A DNA stretch of 64,000 nt from Streptomyces sp. SUK 48 (GCF_009650765.1 NZ_CP045740.1:4006001-4070000), one strand, 5' to 3'; numbered from the stretch's first letter, positions 33,249 to 43,033 are shown. The notes: generated by a model from the letters alone, not told the origin. Program-made: numbers and translations.

Positions 33249-35711
33249 TCACAGGTGACGCAGCCTCTCGTCGAGACGCCCCGCGTCGGTGAGGTCCAGC
33301 CTCCGGAAGAGCCTTCGGGCGGCCTTGTAGAGCAGGGCCGCTTCCGCGCGGTCGCCCTGCGACTCGGCCGCCGCACCGAGCCATTCCAGGCAGCGCCCCT
33401 CCCAGTGTTCCGAGTGGGTCGCTCCGTCGGCGTGAAATCCCGACTGAGCCTGCCGCAGCAGTCGTACGCCCCCCTTGTGGTCCTCGGCGAGGCAGCGCGC
33501 GTGGCCGAGAAGGGCGAGGGCCCGGGTCATTTCGTAGTCCTCGCCGAGCGACCGCAGCTCTTCCAGTGCGTGGCGGAGGCAGCGGGCAGCGCCCGGCAGG
33601 TCCCCGCCGGCCAAAAGCGCTTCCCCGAGGCGACGCCGGGAGAGCGCGGCCCCACGCCGGTAGCCGATCGCTTCTCGCAGGCTCAGTGCCGTCTCGAAGT
33701 ACGCGCGGGCCTCGTCCAGCCGGTGGGTGAGAAGGCAGAGGTGCCCGAGCCCGTTGACCGCCTGTGCCTGTAGCCGCGCATCGCCGTCGGCGGTTGCCAT
33801 GTCCAGCGCCTGCTGATACCACTGGGCGGCCTCCGCGTACTGACCGGCCGCCCGCAGGCCGATGGCGCCCGAGGTGAGCATGCGGCCCTCGCCCGCTCGT
33901 GCGCCGCACCGCCGGGCCGCGTCGAGGCCAAGGCGATGGGCCTCGATCCACAACCCCGAAGGGCGGAAGCGGAGGAACAGGGGCCACATGACGTCCGTCA
34001 GACGCCAGCAGTGTGCGTGCCGCCCCTCCCGGGCACAGTGCCGCACAGCCTCCATCAAGGCGCTTCGCCGGGTGTCCAGCCATCTCAGCGCCCCCTGCGG
34101 GCCGTTGAGCACGGTAGGGGCAACGGCCAGCAGAAGGTCGTCGTACCCCGGCAGCCGGTGGCCAGGGACGAGGATGTCCTCCGCCACGGCGGCAGTGGCC
34201 AGGCACCAGTCCGCGAGCCGGTTCAGAACATCGCGTCGTTCGGCGTCCGCACTCGTCTCGCCGAGCCGACGCGCGTGTGATCGTACGAGGGTAGGGAACT
34301 CGTACACGTCCGGGCCGGTCTCCTCAAGGAGGTTCGCCTCCACCAGTGTGTGCACAGCGGCATCGGCCACCCGGACCGCGGACTCGTGCCGGTGCCCGGG
34401 GACAGCCGACAGCACATCCTCGGGAAGGAGCGCGGCCAGCAGGACGAAGTCGTAGCGATCCGTCGGCAGCAGGCCCATCCTGCGGTAGAGCCTTGCCGGG
34501 TCCGGTGGCAGCAGGCGGTACGACATGTCCAGCGCGGTTCGGATCACGGACTCACCGTTCACTCGGAGGGTGTCGACGGCGCCAGGCTCCTGGGACAGAT
34601 ACCGGGCGAGCGTGGACACGGACCGGTGAGGTCTCAGCGCGAGATGGGCGGAGGCGAGGCCGACTGCGAGCGGAAGTCGACCACACAGCCGGACGACTTC
34701 GCGTGCGGCTCGGCGTTCCCGACGCACGCGCGCGCCGCCACCCTGGGCCAGCAGTTCGAGGGCCGGACCCATCGAGAGACCCTCCAGCCGGTACCCCCGG
34801 GCGCCTTCGGCACACAGTGCGGTGAGGCTGGTCCTACTGGTCACCACGGTGAGTACGGAAGGACCAGCCGACAGAAGAGGACGTACCTGGGCCGCCGAAG
34901 CGGCGTCTTCCAGCAGCACCGCCAGCTCCAGCTTCTCGGTCAGCGAACGCCACAGGGCGGACCGCTGTGCCGTGCCGGACGGTATCGAGGGCACCCCGAG
35001 CGCGACGAGGAAGGCTTCCAGGACCGCGTCGGCGGACACGGGACCACATCCGTCGCCCACGGAGTGTCCACCCAGGTCGGCATGGAGATGGCCGTCGGGG
35101 AAGGAGTCGATCTGCCGACGCAGCCAACGTACGGCGAGAGCCGTCTTCCCCACGCCGGCGAGTCCGCTGACCACCAGTACTTGAGGAACGCGGGCAGGGT
35201 AGCGGGCGCGCAGTGCGTCGAGCCGCCGCAGGTCGGCATCCCGCCCCAGGAAACTCGCGGTCATCGGCGGGAGTTGACGCGGCCGGGGACGCCGCCAGTC
35301 GGTCGGCCTGGGCTCCGGATGGATGTGGACCCCGCCGGAGATGTCACGTGCCTGCACACTGGACCCGTGCAGTACGGCGTCGCCGCCGATGGTGTTCACC
35401 ATGGGCGGCGAGCCGATCCTGGGGACCGTATGCTCCGCGTGCCGCGTCAACCAGTCCCTCACCGCCCCGTCGGTCTCGGCATCACAGCGAGCGAGCCTGT
35501 CCAGTTCGCGGGCAAGACGGTGGCATGCGGCGCGCAGGGAGGCGTGTCCGGAATCCTGTGGCGGCCAGAACGACTCCAGGCCCTCGTCGAAACGATCGGC
35601 GATCCGAACGACTTGAGCCAACTCCCGCCAAGCGAGGGAGCCCTGACTTCCCGCGCACGCGGCCAACGCCGACCGCAGTACCTCGTCCCTGCTCCACCCG
35701 GGATTTCGCAT
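33249..35711 (-). CDS. NB-ARC STAND ATPase with TPR sensor and small N-terminal adaptor
   Basis: 820 residues from ATG 35,711, chosen over 35,735 because GGGGAGG lies eight bases upstream. N-terminal ~95 residues: helical adaptor ('SLAWRELAQVVRIADRFDEG'). Then a beta-helical 'DAVLHGSSVQARDISGGVHI' linker seen in Streptomyces STAND proteins. NB-ARC: Walker A 'GLAGVGKTAL', Walker B 'LAVLLEDAASA', 'LTVVTSRTSL', then 'LCGRLPLAVGLASAHLAL'. TPRs from about 600 ('AAQWYQQALDMATADGDARL'). No enzymatic effector is fused, so the adaptor may recruit one in trans, as in multi-gene conflict systems, or it is a transcription-linked sensor. Confidence 0.82.
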   Translation of the reverse strand: MRNPGWSRDEVLRSALAACAGSQGSLAWRELAQVVRIADRFDEGLESFWPPQDSGHASLRAACHRLARELDRLARCDAETDGAVRDWLTRHAEHTVPRIGSPPMVNTIGGDAVLHGSSVQARDISGGVHIHPEPRPTDWRRPRPRQLPPMTASFLGRDADLRRLDALRARYPARVPQVLVVSGLAGVGKTALAVRWLRRQIDSFPDGHLHADLGGHSVGDGCGPVSADAVLEAFLVALGVPSIPSGTAQRSALWRSLTEKLELAVLLEDAASAAQVRPLLSAGPSVLTVVTSRTSLTALCAEGARGYRLEGLSMGPALELLAQGGGARVRRERRAAREVVRLCGRLPLAVGLASAHLALRPHRSVSTLARYLSQEPGAVDTLRVNGESVIRTALDMSYRLLPPDPARLYRRMGLLPTDRYDFVLLAALLPEDVLSAVPGHRHESAVRVADAAVHTLVEANLLEETGPDVYEFPTLVRSHARRLGETSADAERRDVLNRLADWCLATAAVAEDILVPGHRLPGYDDLLLAVAPTVLNGPQGALRWLDTRRSALMEAVRHCAREGRHAHCWRLTDVMWPLFLRFRPSGLWIEAHRLGLDAARRCGARAGEGRMLTSGAIGLRAAGQYAEAAQWYQQALDMATADGDARLQAQAVNGLGHLCLLTHRLDEARAYFETALSLREAIGYRRGAALSRRRLGEALLAGGDLPGAARCLRHALEELRSLGEDYEMTRALALLGHARCLAEDHKGGVRLLRQAQSGFHADGATHSEHWEGRCLEWLGAAAESQGDRAEAALLYKAARRLFRRLDLTDAGRLDERLRHL

Positions 35712-35879
35712 GCCGACCGCCTCCCCTAGAAGCATCTGTTCCCGGGCGCCGGGCCGGGGAAAAAATCTTGTTTATCGGTCAAATTCGGGATCGCGCGGCG
35801 TACGCATAGCCAGCGTTATCAGGGTCATGACACCCTCGTAGGCCCGGCCCGTACAGGTCCTACCGGCGGGAGGACTCTG

Positions 35880-38800
35880 GTGGAGTTCGAGATACGGCTT
35901 TCGGGCACCGTGGAGGTCCTCGTCGACGGGCGGCGCGGGCCGCTGGGCCCCACGAAGACGCGCCTGCTCCTCGCCTCCCTCGCCTGGGACGCGGGGCGGT
36001 CCGTGAGCGTGGACAGCCTGGTCCACCGCATCTGGGACGACCATCCGCCGGCCACCGCCCGCGAGACCCTGCACACCCATATCTCCCGGGTGCGCCGCGC
36101 CCTGCGGACCGCCGCCCCCGACGCGCCGACCATCACCAGCGGGACCAACTCGTACGTCCTGCACGTCGACCCCGACCGGGTGGACCTGCGCGCCTACACC
36201 AGCTGTGTCGAACAGGCCCGCGCGCTCAAGGGCAGCGACGACGACGCGGCCCTCAGGCTGCTGGAGCGGGCGGAGGCCCACCGGTACGGCGAGCCGCTCG
36301 CCGGGATGACCGGCTCCTGGCCGGAGCATCTGCGCGGCGCGGTGGGCGAGACGACGCTCGTCGCCGCCATGACGCGCGCCGAACTCCTCATGAACGCGCA
36401 GCAGTTCACCGAGGCGGTGCCGGTCCTCGCGCCCCTGGTCGCCGACCACCCCGTGGACGAGGCCCTGGTGGGGCTGCTGGCCGTCGCGCTGCACGGCGGC
36501 GGCCGTACGGCGGAGGCGACCAGGCTGCTGCAACGCACCCGGCAGCGCGTCATCCGGGACATCGGCCTGGACGGGGGCCGGCGCCTGCGCCGCATCCAGG
36601 AGGGAATCCTGGCCGGCACCCCGGCCGGCGCCCTCCACGGCCAGGACCCCCGCCGCCCCGCCACCCGGCCGAGCCGTCCCGCGCCGGACAACCTCCCCCG
36701 GGACGTCCCCTGGATCGGCCGCCGCGAGGAGTTGCGGCGGCTCACCTCGGCACTGTGCGAGGGCGGGGGCGAGCCGGGGGCGGTGGTGACGGTCGAGGGG
36801 ATGGGGGGCGTCGGCAAGACCGCCCTGGCCGTGCACCTCGGATACGAGGTGGCGGACCGCTATCCCGACGGCCGCTGCTTCGTACGGCTCGGCGGCCATG
36901 ACGCGGACGGGGCGGCCGGCGCCCCGGTGCGCGCGCTCACCACGCTGCTGCGGGTGCTCGGCCCCGAGGGCAGGGAGCTGCCGCAGGACATCGAGGAACT
37001 CACCGCGCTGTGGCGGTCGTCGGCGCGGGACCGGCGGATGCTGGTGATCCTGGACGACGCCGTCTGCTCGGAGCAGGTACGGCAGCTGCTCCCCGGGGCC
37101 TCGCCGACGGCGGTCGTGGTGACCAGCCGCCGCCGGCTCACGGGTCTGCCGGGCGCGCGGCAGGTCTCGCTCGACGTCCTGCCCCACGCCGACGCGATCG
37201 CCCTCTTCGAGCGGCGCCTCGGCACGGGCGGGCGGTCCCGGGCGGCGGAGATCGCGGACATCGTACGGATCTGCGGGCATCTGCCGCTGGCGGTGGAGAT
37301 CGCGGCGAGCCGGCTGCTGACCAGGTCGTCGTGGACCGCGGCGGACCTGCTGCACCAGCTGACCGCGGGGGCGGGCGGTCTGGACGAACTCCGTGACGGG
37401 GAACGGACTTTGGAGCATGTGTTCGCTCTGTCCTATCGGGCGCTGAATGCCGAGGAACAACTCGTGTTCCGGCGGATCAGCCTCCACACCGGAATGGAGT
37501 TCGGAGCGCACGCGGTCGCGGCACTGACAGGTCTCTCCCTCGGCGCGACGGAACGGGCACTGGAGCAGCTGCTCACCCAGCATCTGGTTTCCGAACCGGC
37601 CCCGCACCGCTTCACCCTGCACGATCTTCTGCGCAAGTACGCCCGCTCGCTGACCGACGCGGAAGGAACGCGGTCACGGGCGGCGACGCAACGGCTGGCG
37701 GCGTTCTATATGAGGGCGGCTGACCGCGCGGACCGTCTAGTGCATCCCTACCGTTCCCGTACCAGTCTGGACGCCGACGATTTCATTACCCTTCCCGCGA
37801 TCGATGACGTACCCGCGGCCGAGCAATGGCTGATCACCGAAAGCGGCAACCTGGCGGACACGCTGGGCTGGATCAGTACGCAGGGGACCGAGCGGCAACT
37901 CGCCTTGTCCGTGCATGTATTGATGGGACTCCTCTACATGCGGGGGCACCTGGCCACCTCGGAGTCACTGCTGCGGCGGGCGGTCGACCACTGGTCCACC
38001 AGCGGGGACAGCGGGGCACAGGCGCGCGCCCTGCTCGACCTCAGCGTCGCGCACAGTCATCACTCCCGTTACGAGGAGGCGATCTCGGTGGCGGGCGAGG
38101 CGCGGGAGCTGGCCCGTGCGCTGGGAGACGCGGAACTGGAGATCGAATGCGTCGACCAGATGTGCATATCGCTGTGGCAGCTGGGCCGGTACGGGGTGAT
38201 CAAGTCCCTGCAAGAAGGCGTATCGGATTCCCTGATGCAAACAGGCAATGTGCTCCAGATCGCGCGCAGCCATAACATCCTGGGCGTCACCCATCTCCAC
38301 CTCTCGGAAATCGACTCGGCCCGCGATTATTTCGACTCCGCCCTGAGGCAATTCACGGCCATCAATCATGAGCGTGGAATTTTCAGCACACTCAACAACA
38401 TGGCCGAACTCGCCACGAGAACAGGGGATCCACAGGGCGCCGAACACGCCTACCGTAAAGCCATCCGACTGGCACTGAGAAGGTCCGACAGAAGAGAGCT
38501 GGCCACGCTTCGGATGAACCTGGCCAACGCCCTGATCGACCTGGGGAAAGCCGACGAGGCGCTGACTCTCTCGCATCACAGCCTGGACTTCTTCCGCAGC
38601 GTGGGCGACCGGCGCAGGGAGGCCATCGCCCTCAACCGGATCGGCCGGGCGCATCGCACGGCCGGCCGCAGCGAGCAGGCCATACCGCTGCATGTCGCCG
38701 CTCTCGCGCTGGCCAGGCGCATCGACGCCGCGGGCGAGGTGGTCGACGCGGCCCATGACGCCGCCCTGGCCCATATGGACACCGGCCGCGCGGCGCAGGC

Positions 38801-38921
38801 TTTGGCATATGCCAAAGAAAGTTTCCAATTGAGTATGCGGATCGGCGCTCACGCCGAAGCGGACCGCGCCTCGCGCACTCTCGCCGTCCTGCGCGCCAAT
38901 GGGCGAACCGCCGCGAACTGA
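35880..38921 (+). CDS. AfsR-type SARP / NB-ARC / TPR regulator
   Basis: 1,013 residues from GTG 35,880 with GGGAGG upstream. Residues 1-95: OmpR-like winged helix of SARPs ('TARETLHTHISRVRRAL'). About 95-245: bacterial transcriptional activation domain. About 275-560: NB-ARC with 'EGMGGVGKTALAVHL' and 'RMLVILDDAV'. About 650-1,013: TPRs ('AEHAYRKAIRLALRRSDRREL'). This is the layout of AfsR, a pleiotropic activator of antibiotic pathways. No kinase or AfsS gene is adjacent and no biosynthetic cluster follows, so it may be a paralogue with other targets. Confidence 0.92.
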   Translation: MEFEIRLSGTVEVLVDGRRGPLGPTKTRLLLASLAWDAGRSVSVDSLVHRIWDDHPPATARETLHTHISRVRRALRTAAPDAPTITSGTNSYVLHVDPDRVDLRAYTSCVEQARALKGSDDDAALRLLERAEAHRYGEPLAGMTGSWPEHLRGAVGETTLVAAMTRAELLMNAQQFTEAVPVLAPLVADHPVDEALVGLLAVALHGGGRTAEATRLLQRTRQRVIRDIGLDGGRRLRRIQEGILAGTPAGALHGQDPRRPATRPSRPAPDNLPRDVPWIGRREELRRLTSALCEGGGEPGAVVTVEGMGGVGKTALAVHLGYEVADRYPDGRCFVRLGGHDADGAAGAPVRALTTLLRVLGPEGRELPQDIEELTALWRSSARDRRMLVILDDAVCSEQVRQLLPGASPTAVVVTSRRRLTGLPGARQVSLDVLPHADAIALFERRLGTGGRSRAAEIADIVRICGHLPLAVEIAASRLLTRSSWTAADLLHQLTAGAGGLDELRDGERTLEHVFALSYRALNAEEQLVFRRISLHTGMEFGAHAVAALTGLSLGATERALEQLLTQHLVSEPAPHRFTLHDLLRKYARSLTDAEGTRSRAATQRLAAFYMRAADRADRLVHPYRSRTSLDADDFITLPAIDDVPAAEQWLITESGNLADTLGWISTQGTERQLALSVHVLMGLLYMRGHLATSESLLRRAVDHWSTSGDSGAQARALLDLSVAHSHHSRYEEAISVAGEARELARALGDAELEIECVDQMCISLWQLGRYGVIKSLQEGVSDSLMQTGNVLQIARSHNILGVTHLHLSEIDSARDYFDSALRQFTAINHERGIFSTLNNMAELATRTGDPQGAEHAYRKAIRLALRRSDRRELATLRMNLANALIDLGKADEALTLSHHSLDFFRSVGDRRREAIALNRIGRAHRTAGRSEQAIPLHVAALALARRIDAAGEVVDAAHDAALAHMDTGRAAQALAYAKESFQLSMRIGAHAEADRASRTLAVLRANGRTAAN

Positions 38922-39232
38922 CCGGCCCTTTCAGAGCACCGCACGCGCGCGTTGATCCAGAGCCCTTCCGTGGGATATGAATGGCGTCCCCCGCTCCTGC
39001 GGAGCGCCCCTCTCGGCCGCTCTTACGCAGCGCGGTTCACCCTGCACAGCCACTTAGAAAGAAACCCTCTTGAGCAAACTTTTTTACGTGGCCATGACAT
39101 GCATGCTCTTTGCGATAGCATTCCACCCGCCGACGTTCCCGCCCTCGTAAGCAGTCGCAGCGCCACGCAGGCCGCCCTTCCCCGCTCGTGGAGGCGGGGC
39201 GGCCCCTCTTGAGCCCCTCGGGCCTGAACCTC
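38922..39232. other. 310-base gap after the SARP gene
   Basis: Relatively A/T-rich for this genome, especially 39,050-39,120. It holds a possible 26-residue hydrophobic reading frame (39,070-39,150) and no other feature. No terminator hairpin with T tract was recognised. Confidence 0.4.
39070..39150 (+). CDS. Possible 26-residue hydrophobic peptide
   Basis: Read from TTG 39,070, preceded by AGAAAG, it gives a peptide starting 'SKLFYVAMTCMLFAIAFHP' after the initiator and ending in a Pro-rich tail. It is signal- or membrane-like, in a locally low-GC stretch with codons (TTT, GCA, ATA) rare elsewhere in the window. Internal ATG codons could also start it. It lies 150 bases behind an afsR-like gene, where S. 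coelicolor has the small gene afsS, but it is shorter and unlike AfsS. Weak call. Confidence 0.25.
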   Translation: MSKLFYVAMTCMLFAIAFHPPTFPPS

Positions 39233-39961
39233 TCAGGCCCGCACCAGGTGCAGCCGCCCCGGGTCCACCTCCATCCGCAGCGGTGCCCGCACCTCCCGCA
39301 CCGGGACCCCGTCCACGTCCAACCGGTGCGTGCCCCAGGCCCGTTCGAAGCGCAGGCGGCGTACCCGGCGCACCCCGAAGGACTCTCCCCGCACCTCCAG
39401 CAGCCCCGCCCCGGTGGTCGTGACGCCGAGGCGGCGGCCGTCCGGCACGGTGATCTTCTCGTTGTCGAGGATGAGACGGACGGGACCCGGATCGGCGTTC
39501 TGGGACGCCAGGTCGACCTGCCGCAGGGCGAGTTCGTAGCCGCGGCCCGCGAGGTGGATACCGATGACGTCCTGGTGGCAGGCCCCCGCGCCCGCCACCC
39601 CGTCCGGCCGGTCGATCAGCAGCGGCAGCCGCCATAACGCCGCCGCCCGCATCGCCTGCTCCGGCCGCACCCCCGGTGTGTGCACCAGCAGCCCCACCGA
39701 CCGCGGCGGCAGCCCGTGCTGGACGCCGCCCCGCTCGCCCGGCTCCGGCACCGGGTTCAACTCCACGCTGGGGACGCCCCGTTCGGACAGCCGGGCCCGC
39801 AAGGCGGTCGTACGTTCGTGTTCGGAGCGGTGCCGGCCCCGGACCACCCCGAGGGTGGAGCGGGTCGCCGGAAGGGTGCCGGACAGCCGCACGGCGGCGG
39901 TCAGCAGTCGGTCGACACCCGTGACATGGCGGGCGGTCGGTGGCGAGGACGAGGGCAGCAT
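39233..39961 (-). CDS. Conserved-type hypothetical protein
   Basis: 242 residues from ATG 39,961. The N-terminal 'TARHVTGVDRLLTAAVRL' is followed by an alpha/beta stretch ('VGLLVHTPGVRPEQAMRAAA') and a beta-rich C-terminal part ('VRLILDNEKITVPDGRRLGV', 'HRLDVDGVPVREV'). The C-terminal strands vaguely resemble the beta-sandwich of lipid kinases of the diacylglycerol kinase fold, without their catalytic GGDG motif. Function not assigned. Confidence 0.6.
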   Translation of the reverse strand: MLPSSSPPTARHVTGVDRLLTAAVRLSGTLPATRSTLGVVRGRHRSEHERTTALRARLSERGVPSVELNPVPEPGERGGVQHGLPPRSVGLLVHTPGVRPEQAMRAAALWRLPLLIDRPDGVAGAGACHQDVIGIHLAGRGYELALRQVDLASQNADPGPVRLILDNEKITVPDGRRLGVTTTGAGLLEVRGESFGVRRVRRLRFERAWGTHRLDVDGVPVREVRAPLRMEVDPGRLHLVRA

Positions 39962-40180
39962 GCGGCTCCTTGCGCGCTCGGGACGGAACGCACGCGGCCG
40001 CCTCTCCACGGCTCGGCCCAGGGTGGCACCGGTCGTTCAATCTCTAACGTAGTGCGCGAGTGCGGCCGGTGTGAAGCCGCGTCAAGGGCCGGTGAACCAG
40101 GGCCGGCCGCCGTGTGACGGCAGGCTTTCCGGGCGCCCCCGGTGCGGCTCGGGCCGCGACGACCGCCACCCCCGTACGAC

Positions 40181-40963
40181 TCAGGCCGCGACGACCGCCA
40201 CCCCGGTCCGGCCCCCGTCGACGTCCACCACCGCCCCGTGCACGAACGCCGCCTCGTCGCTCGCCAGCCACACCACGGCATGCGCGATCGCGTCCGGCGT
40301 CCCGACCGAGCCCGCCGGGGTACCCCGCATCATGAGCTCGCCGGGATGCGGCGCGGTGCCCGCCGGGGACGGCGGCAGGATCACCCCCGGCGACACCGCG
40401 TTCACCCGCACGCCCCGCGGCCCGAACTCCGCCGCCCACGCCCGCGTCAGCGTCTCCATCGCGCCCTTGGTCGAGCTGTAGAGCGCGCCGACCGGGACAC
40501 CGAGACGGGCGATCCAGGAACCGAGGTTGACGATCGCCCCGCCGCCCGCCTCCGCCATCCACGGGGCGACGGCGGCGGTGAGGAAGAAGGGCGCCTTGAC
40601 GTTCACCCCGTAGACCTGGTCGAACGTCTTCTCGTCGGTGCCGGCGGTGTCCCGGCCCGGGTAGACGCCGGCGTTGTTCACCAGGATGTCGATCCGGCCG
40701 CCCAGCGCCGCGCGGGCCCGCTCGGCCAGGTCGCGGGACGCCTCCGCGCCGCCGTCCAGGTCCGCCGCCAGGAAGTCGGCCCGGCCACCCGCGGCCCGGA
40801 TGCCCTCGACCACCTCCGCGCCCCGCACCCGGTCCCGGCCGGAGACGATCACCTGCGCGCCCTGCGCCGCGAACGCCTCCGCGATCGCCCGCCCGATATT
40901 GCTGGTCGAGCCCGTGACCAGCGCGGTCCTGCCGGCCAGCCGGCCGCCTGTGGTGTCGTTCAT
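40181..40963 (-). CDS. Short-chain dehydrogenase/reductase
   Basis: 260 residues from ATG 40,963. Rossmann motif 'TGSTSNIGRAIAEAF' (TGxxxxIG), 'NNAG', the catalytic Ser and 'YSSTK' (YxxxK), and 'PGVILPP' are all present. It is a classical NAD(P)-dependent oxidoreductase. Divergent from the TetR gene at 41,074 with a shared palindrome between them, so it is probably the TetR target. Confidence 0.9.
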   Translation of the reverse strand: MNDTTGGRLAGRTALVTGSTSNIGRAIAEAFAAQGAQVIVSGRDRVRGAEVVEGIRAAGGRADFLAADLDGGAEASRDLAERARAALGGRIDILVNNAGVYPGRDTAGTDEKTFDQVYGVNVKAPFFLTAAVAPWMAEAGGGAIVNLGSWIARLGVPVGALYSSTKGAMETLTRAWAAEFGPRGVRVNAVSPGVILPPSPAGTAPHPGELMMRGTPAGSVGTPDAIAHAVVWLASDEAAFVHGAVVDVDGGRTGVAVVAA

Positions 40964-41015
40964 GACGCGGTCTCCCTTGTCTCGCGGTGTGCCGCCCACT
41001 GTGCGCCGCCAAAAT

Positions 41016-41031
41016 TGGACCAGCAAGTCCA
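41016..41031. promoter_or_regulatory. Operator shared by the SDR and TetR genes
   Basis: TGGAC N6 GTCCA, a symmetric 16-bp site (with flanking A/T pairs) in the 110-base divergent gap. The TTGGAC at its left edge could double as a -35 element toward the TetR gene. Confidence 0.6.
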
Positions 41032-41073
41032 GAATGGGCGGGGCTACGGTGGCCTCAGCGGAAGGAGCCGAAG

Positions 41074-41670
41074 GTGCCGGAGACACTCACCACGAAGGGC
41101 CGGGCCACCCGCGCCCGCATCATCGAGGGCGCCGCCGGGCTGCTGCGCGAGCAGGGCCCCGCCGCCACCCTGGACGACATCCGTGCCCGCACCGGCACCA
41201 GCAAGAGCCAGCTCTTCCACTACTTCCCCGAGGGGAAGGACGAACTGCTGCTCGCCGTCGCCCGGTTCGAGGCCGACCGCGTCCTCGCCGACCAGCAGCC
41301 GCATCTGAGCTGTCTCGACTCCTGGGAGTCCTGGCAGCGCTGGCGCGACGTGGTCGTGGAGCGGTACGAACGCCAGGGCGACACCTGCCCGTTGGGCTCG
41401 CTCTTCCTCCAGGTCGGCCGCCGGGGGCCCGGCGCCCGCGCGATCGTCACCGAGCTGATGCGCCAGTGGCAGCACCACCTCGCCGAGGGCATGCGAGCCC
41501 TCCGGGCGGCCGGCCTGGTCTCCCTGGGCCTCGACGTCGACCGGGCCTCCGCCGCCCTGCTCGCGGGTATCCAGGGCGGCGTCTCCCTCATGATGTCCAC
41601 CGGCGACTCGACCCACCTCAGAGCGGCGATCGACACCGGGATCGACTACCTCCGTACGGCCGGGAAGTAG
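41074..41670 (+). CDS. TetR-family regulator
   Basis: 198 residues from GTG 41,074 (GGAAGGAG upstream). The N-terminal HTH 'ATRARIIEGAAGLLREQG' to 'TGTSKSQLFHYFPEGKDELL' is the family signature. The ligand domain is of the YcdC/TetR_C type ('GDTCPLGSLFLQVG', where a Cys could sense electrophiles). It is likely a repressor of the divergent SDR gene and of itself through the 41,016 palindrome. Confidence 0.88.
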   Translation: MPETLTTKGRATRARIIEGAAGLLREQGPAATLDDIRARTGTSKSQLFHYFPEGKDELLLAVARFEADRVLADQQPHLSCLDSWESWQRWRDVVVERYERQGDTCPLGSLFLQVGRRGPGARAIVTELMRQWQHHLAEGMRALRAAGLVSLGLDVDRASAALLAGIQGGVSLMMSTGDSTHLRAAIDTGIDYLRTAGK

Positions 41671-41716
41671 CGCCGACTCCCGCGCTCACAGGCGCGGTTC
41701 GCGGGGAACGGGACGC

Positions 41717-42916
41717 TCAGACCACCGTCCCGACGGCCTCCGCGCCGGCCGCGCCCGCCTCCGGCACCACCCGCCGCGCCCGGCCCGGCACCAGCAGCGG
41801 GTGGGCGACGCCCCAGGTCGCGGCCTTGCAGACCGCCTCCTTGTAGCGGGCGGCGAGGCGGCCGGTCAGGGCGCGGTCGACCGCGCGGTCGTCGGCGGTG
41901 ACGAACTGGATCAGACCGTCCCGGCGGCCCAGGGAGACGCACTGCTGGAAGTACCGCACCGGCGTCACCGGCACCTTCCCGCCGCTGAGCCGTGCCGCGA
42001 TCGCGTCGGCCGCCTGCCAGGCGACGGGCACCCCCGAGGCGCAGGACATCCGCAGCGGCTTGCCGCCGGGGCCCAGGGCGAGAGCCGCGTCGCCGATGGC
42101 GTACACCCGCGGGTGCGAGACGGAGCGCATCGAGCGGTCGACGACGATCTGACCGTTCGCGCCGGTCTCCAGGGTGGTGGCCCGCGCGATCGGGTGCACG
42201 GCGAAGCCGGCGGTCCACACGGTGGCCGCGGCCGGGAGCGTGGTGCCGTCGGCGGTGGTGACGTGGTCGGCGGCCACCGCAGTCACGGCGGTGTGCTCGC
42301 GCACGGTGATGCCGAGCCGGTCGCACACCGCGCGCAGATGGCGGCGGCCCTTGACCGAGAGCCGGTCGCCCAGCTCACCGCGGACGAGGAGGGCGACGTC
42401 CAGGTCGGGGCGGGCCTCGGCGAGTTCGGTCGCGGCCTCCAGGCCGGTGAGCCCGCCGCCGACCACGACCACGGGGGCGCCGGCCGCCAGTTGGGCCAGC
42501 CGGGCGCGCAGCCGCAGCGCGCCGGGGCGGCCCGCGATGTCGTGGGCGTGCTCGGCGACACCGGGGACGCCCTGGTCGTGCCATCCGCTGCCGAGGGCGT
42601 ACACGAGGGTGTCGTACGGTAGTTCCTCGGCCGTGCCCCGGGTCCCGGTGACGGTCACGGTGTGGCGGTCGGCGTCCACGGCGGTGACCCGGGCGAGCTT
42701 CAGGGTGACGCCGGTGCCCGTGAACATGGCGGCGAGGGGCCGGGCCGGGAGTTCCTGTCCGGCGGCGAGCTGGTGCATCCGGACGCGCTCGACGAAGTCC
42801 GCTTCGGCGTTGACGAGGGTGAGGGCGACGTCCTCGCGGCGCAGCCGGCGGGCGAGGCGGCCGGCGGCGATGGCTCCGGTGTATCCGGCGCCGAGGACGA
42901 TGACGCGGTGCTGCAT
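41717..42916 (-). CDS. NDH-2-like FAD/NAD(P) oxidoreductase
   Basis: 399 residues from ATG 42,916. The FAD site 'IVLGAGYTGAIAAGRL' is at the N-terminus, the second Rossmann motif is 'VVVGGGLTGLEAATEL', then 'TVWTAGF' and 'VYAIGDAAL'. It has no C-terminal membrane helix. It lies just downstream of an ECF41 sigma gene on the same strand. ECF41 factors are regularly found beside oxidoreductases of the COE group, so it is probably a member of that sigma factor's regulon. Confidence 0.88.
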   Translation of the reverse strand: MQHRVIVLGAGYTGAIAAGRLARRLRREDVALTLVNAEADFVERVRMHQLAAGQELPARPLAAMFTGTGVTLKLARVTAVDADRHTVTVTGTRGTAEELPYDTLVYALGSGWHDQGVPGVAEHAHDIAGRPGALRLRARLAQLAAGAPVVVVGGGLTGLEAATELAEARPDLDVALLVRGELGDRLSVKGRRHLRAVCDRLGITVREHTAVTAVAADHVTTADGTTLPAAATVWTAGFAVHPIARATTLETGANGQIVVDRSMRSVSHPRVYAIGDAALALGPGGKPLRMSCASGVPVAWQAADAIAARLSGGKVPVTPVRYFQQCVSLGRRDGLIQFVTADDRAVDRALTGRLAARYKEAVCKAATWGVAHPLLVPGRARRVVPEAGAAGAEAVGTVV

Positions 42917-43033
42917 GGCCTGCTCCTGTCGCTCATGGGAGGGATCCCAAGCGGTTCGCCCCTTGAACCGGGCGGCCCGCCGTTTCCTGACAGGAGCAGG
43001 GCGTGACCCGCGTCACATGCTCATCGCGGAGTG

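Noticed and set aside
35880..38921. A secondary-metabolite cluster around the AfsR-type gene
   Set aside because: No synthase, NRPS, terpene or RiPP enzyme lies nearby; the neighbours are STAND, kinase-free and unrelated genes.
39233..39961. Assignment as diacylglycerol kinase
   Set aside because: Only the C-terminal strands are vaguely similar; the catalytic GGDG motif is absent.
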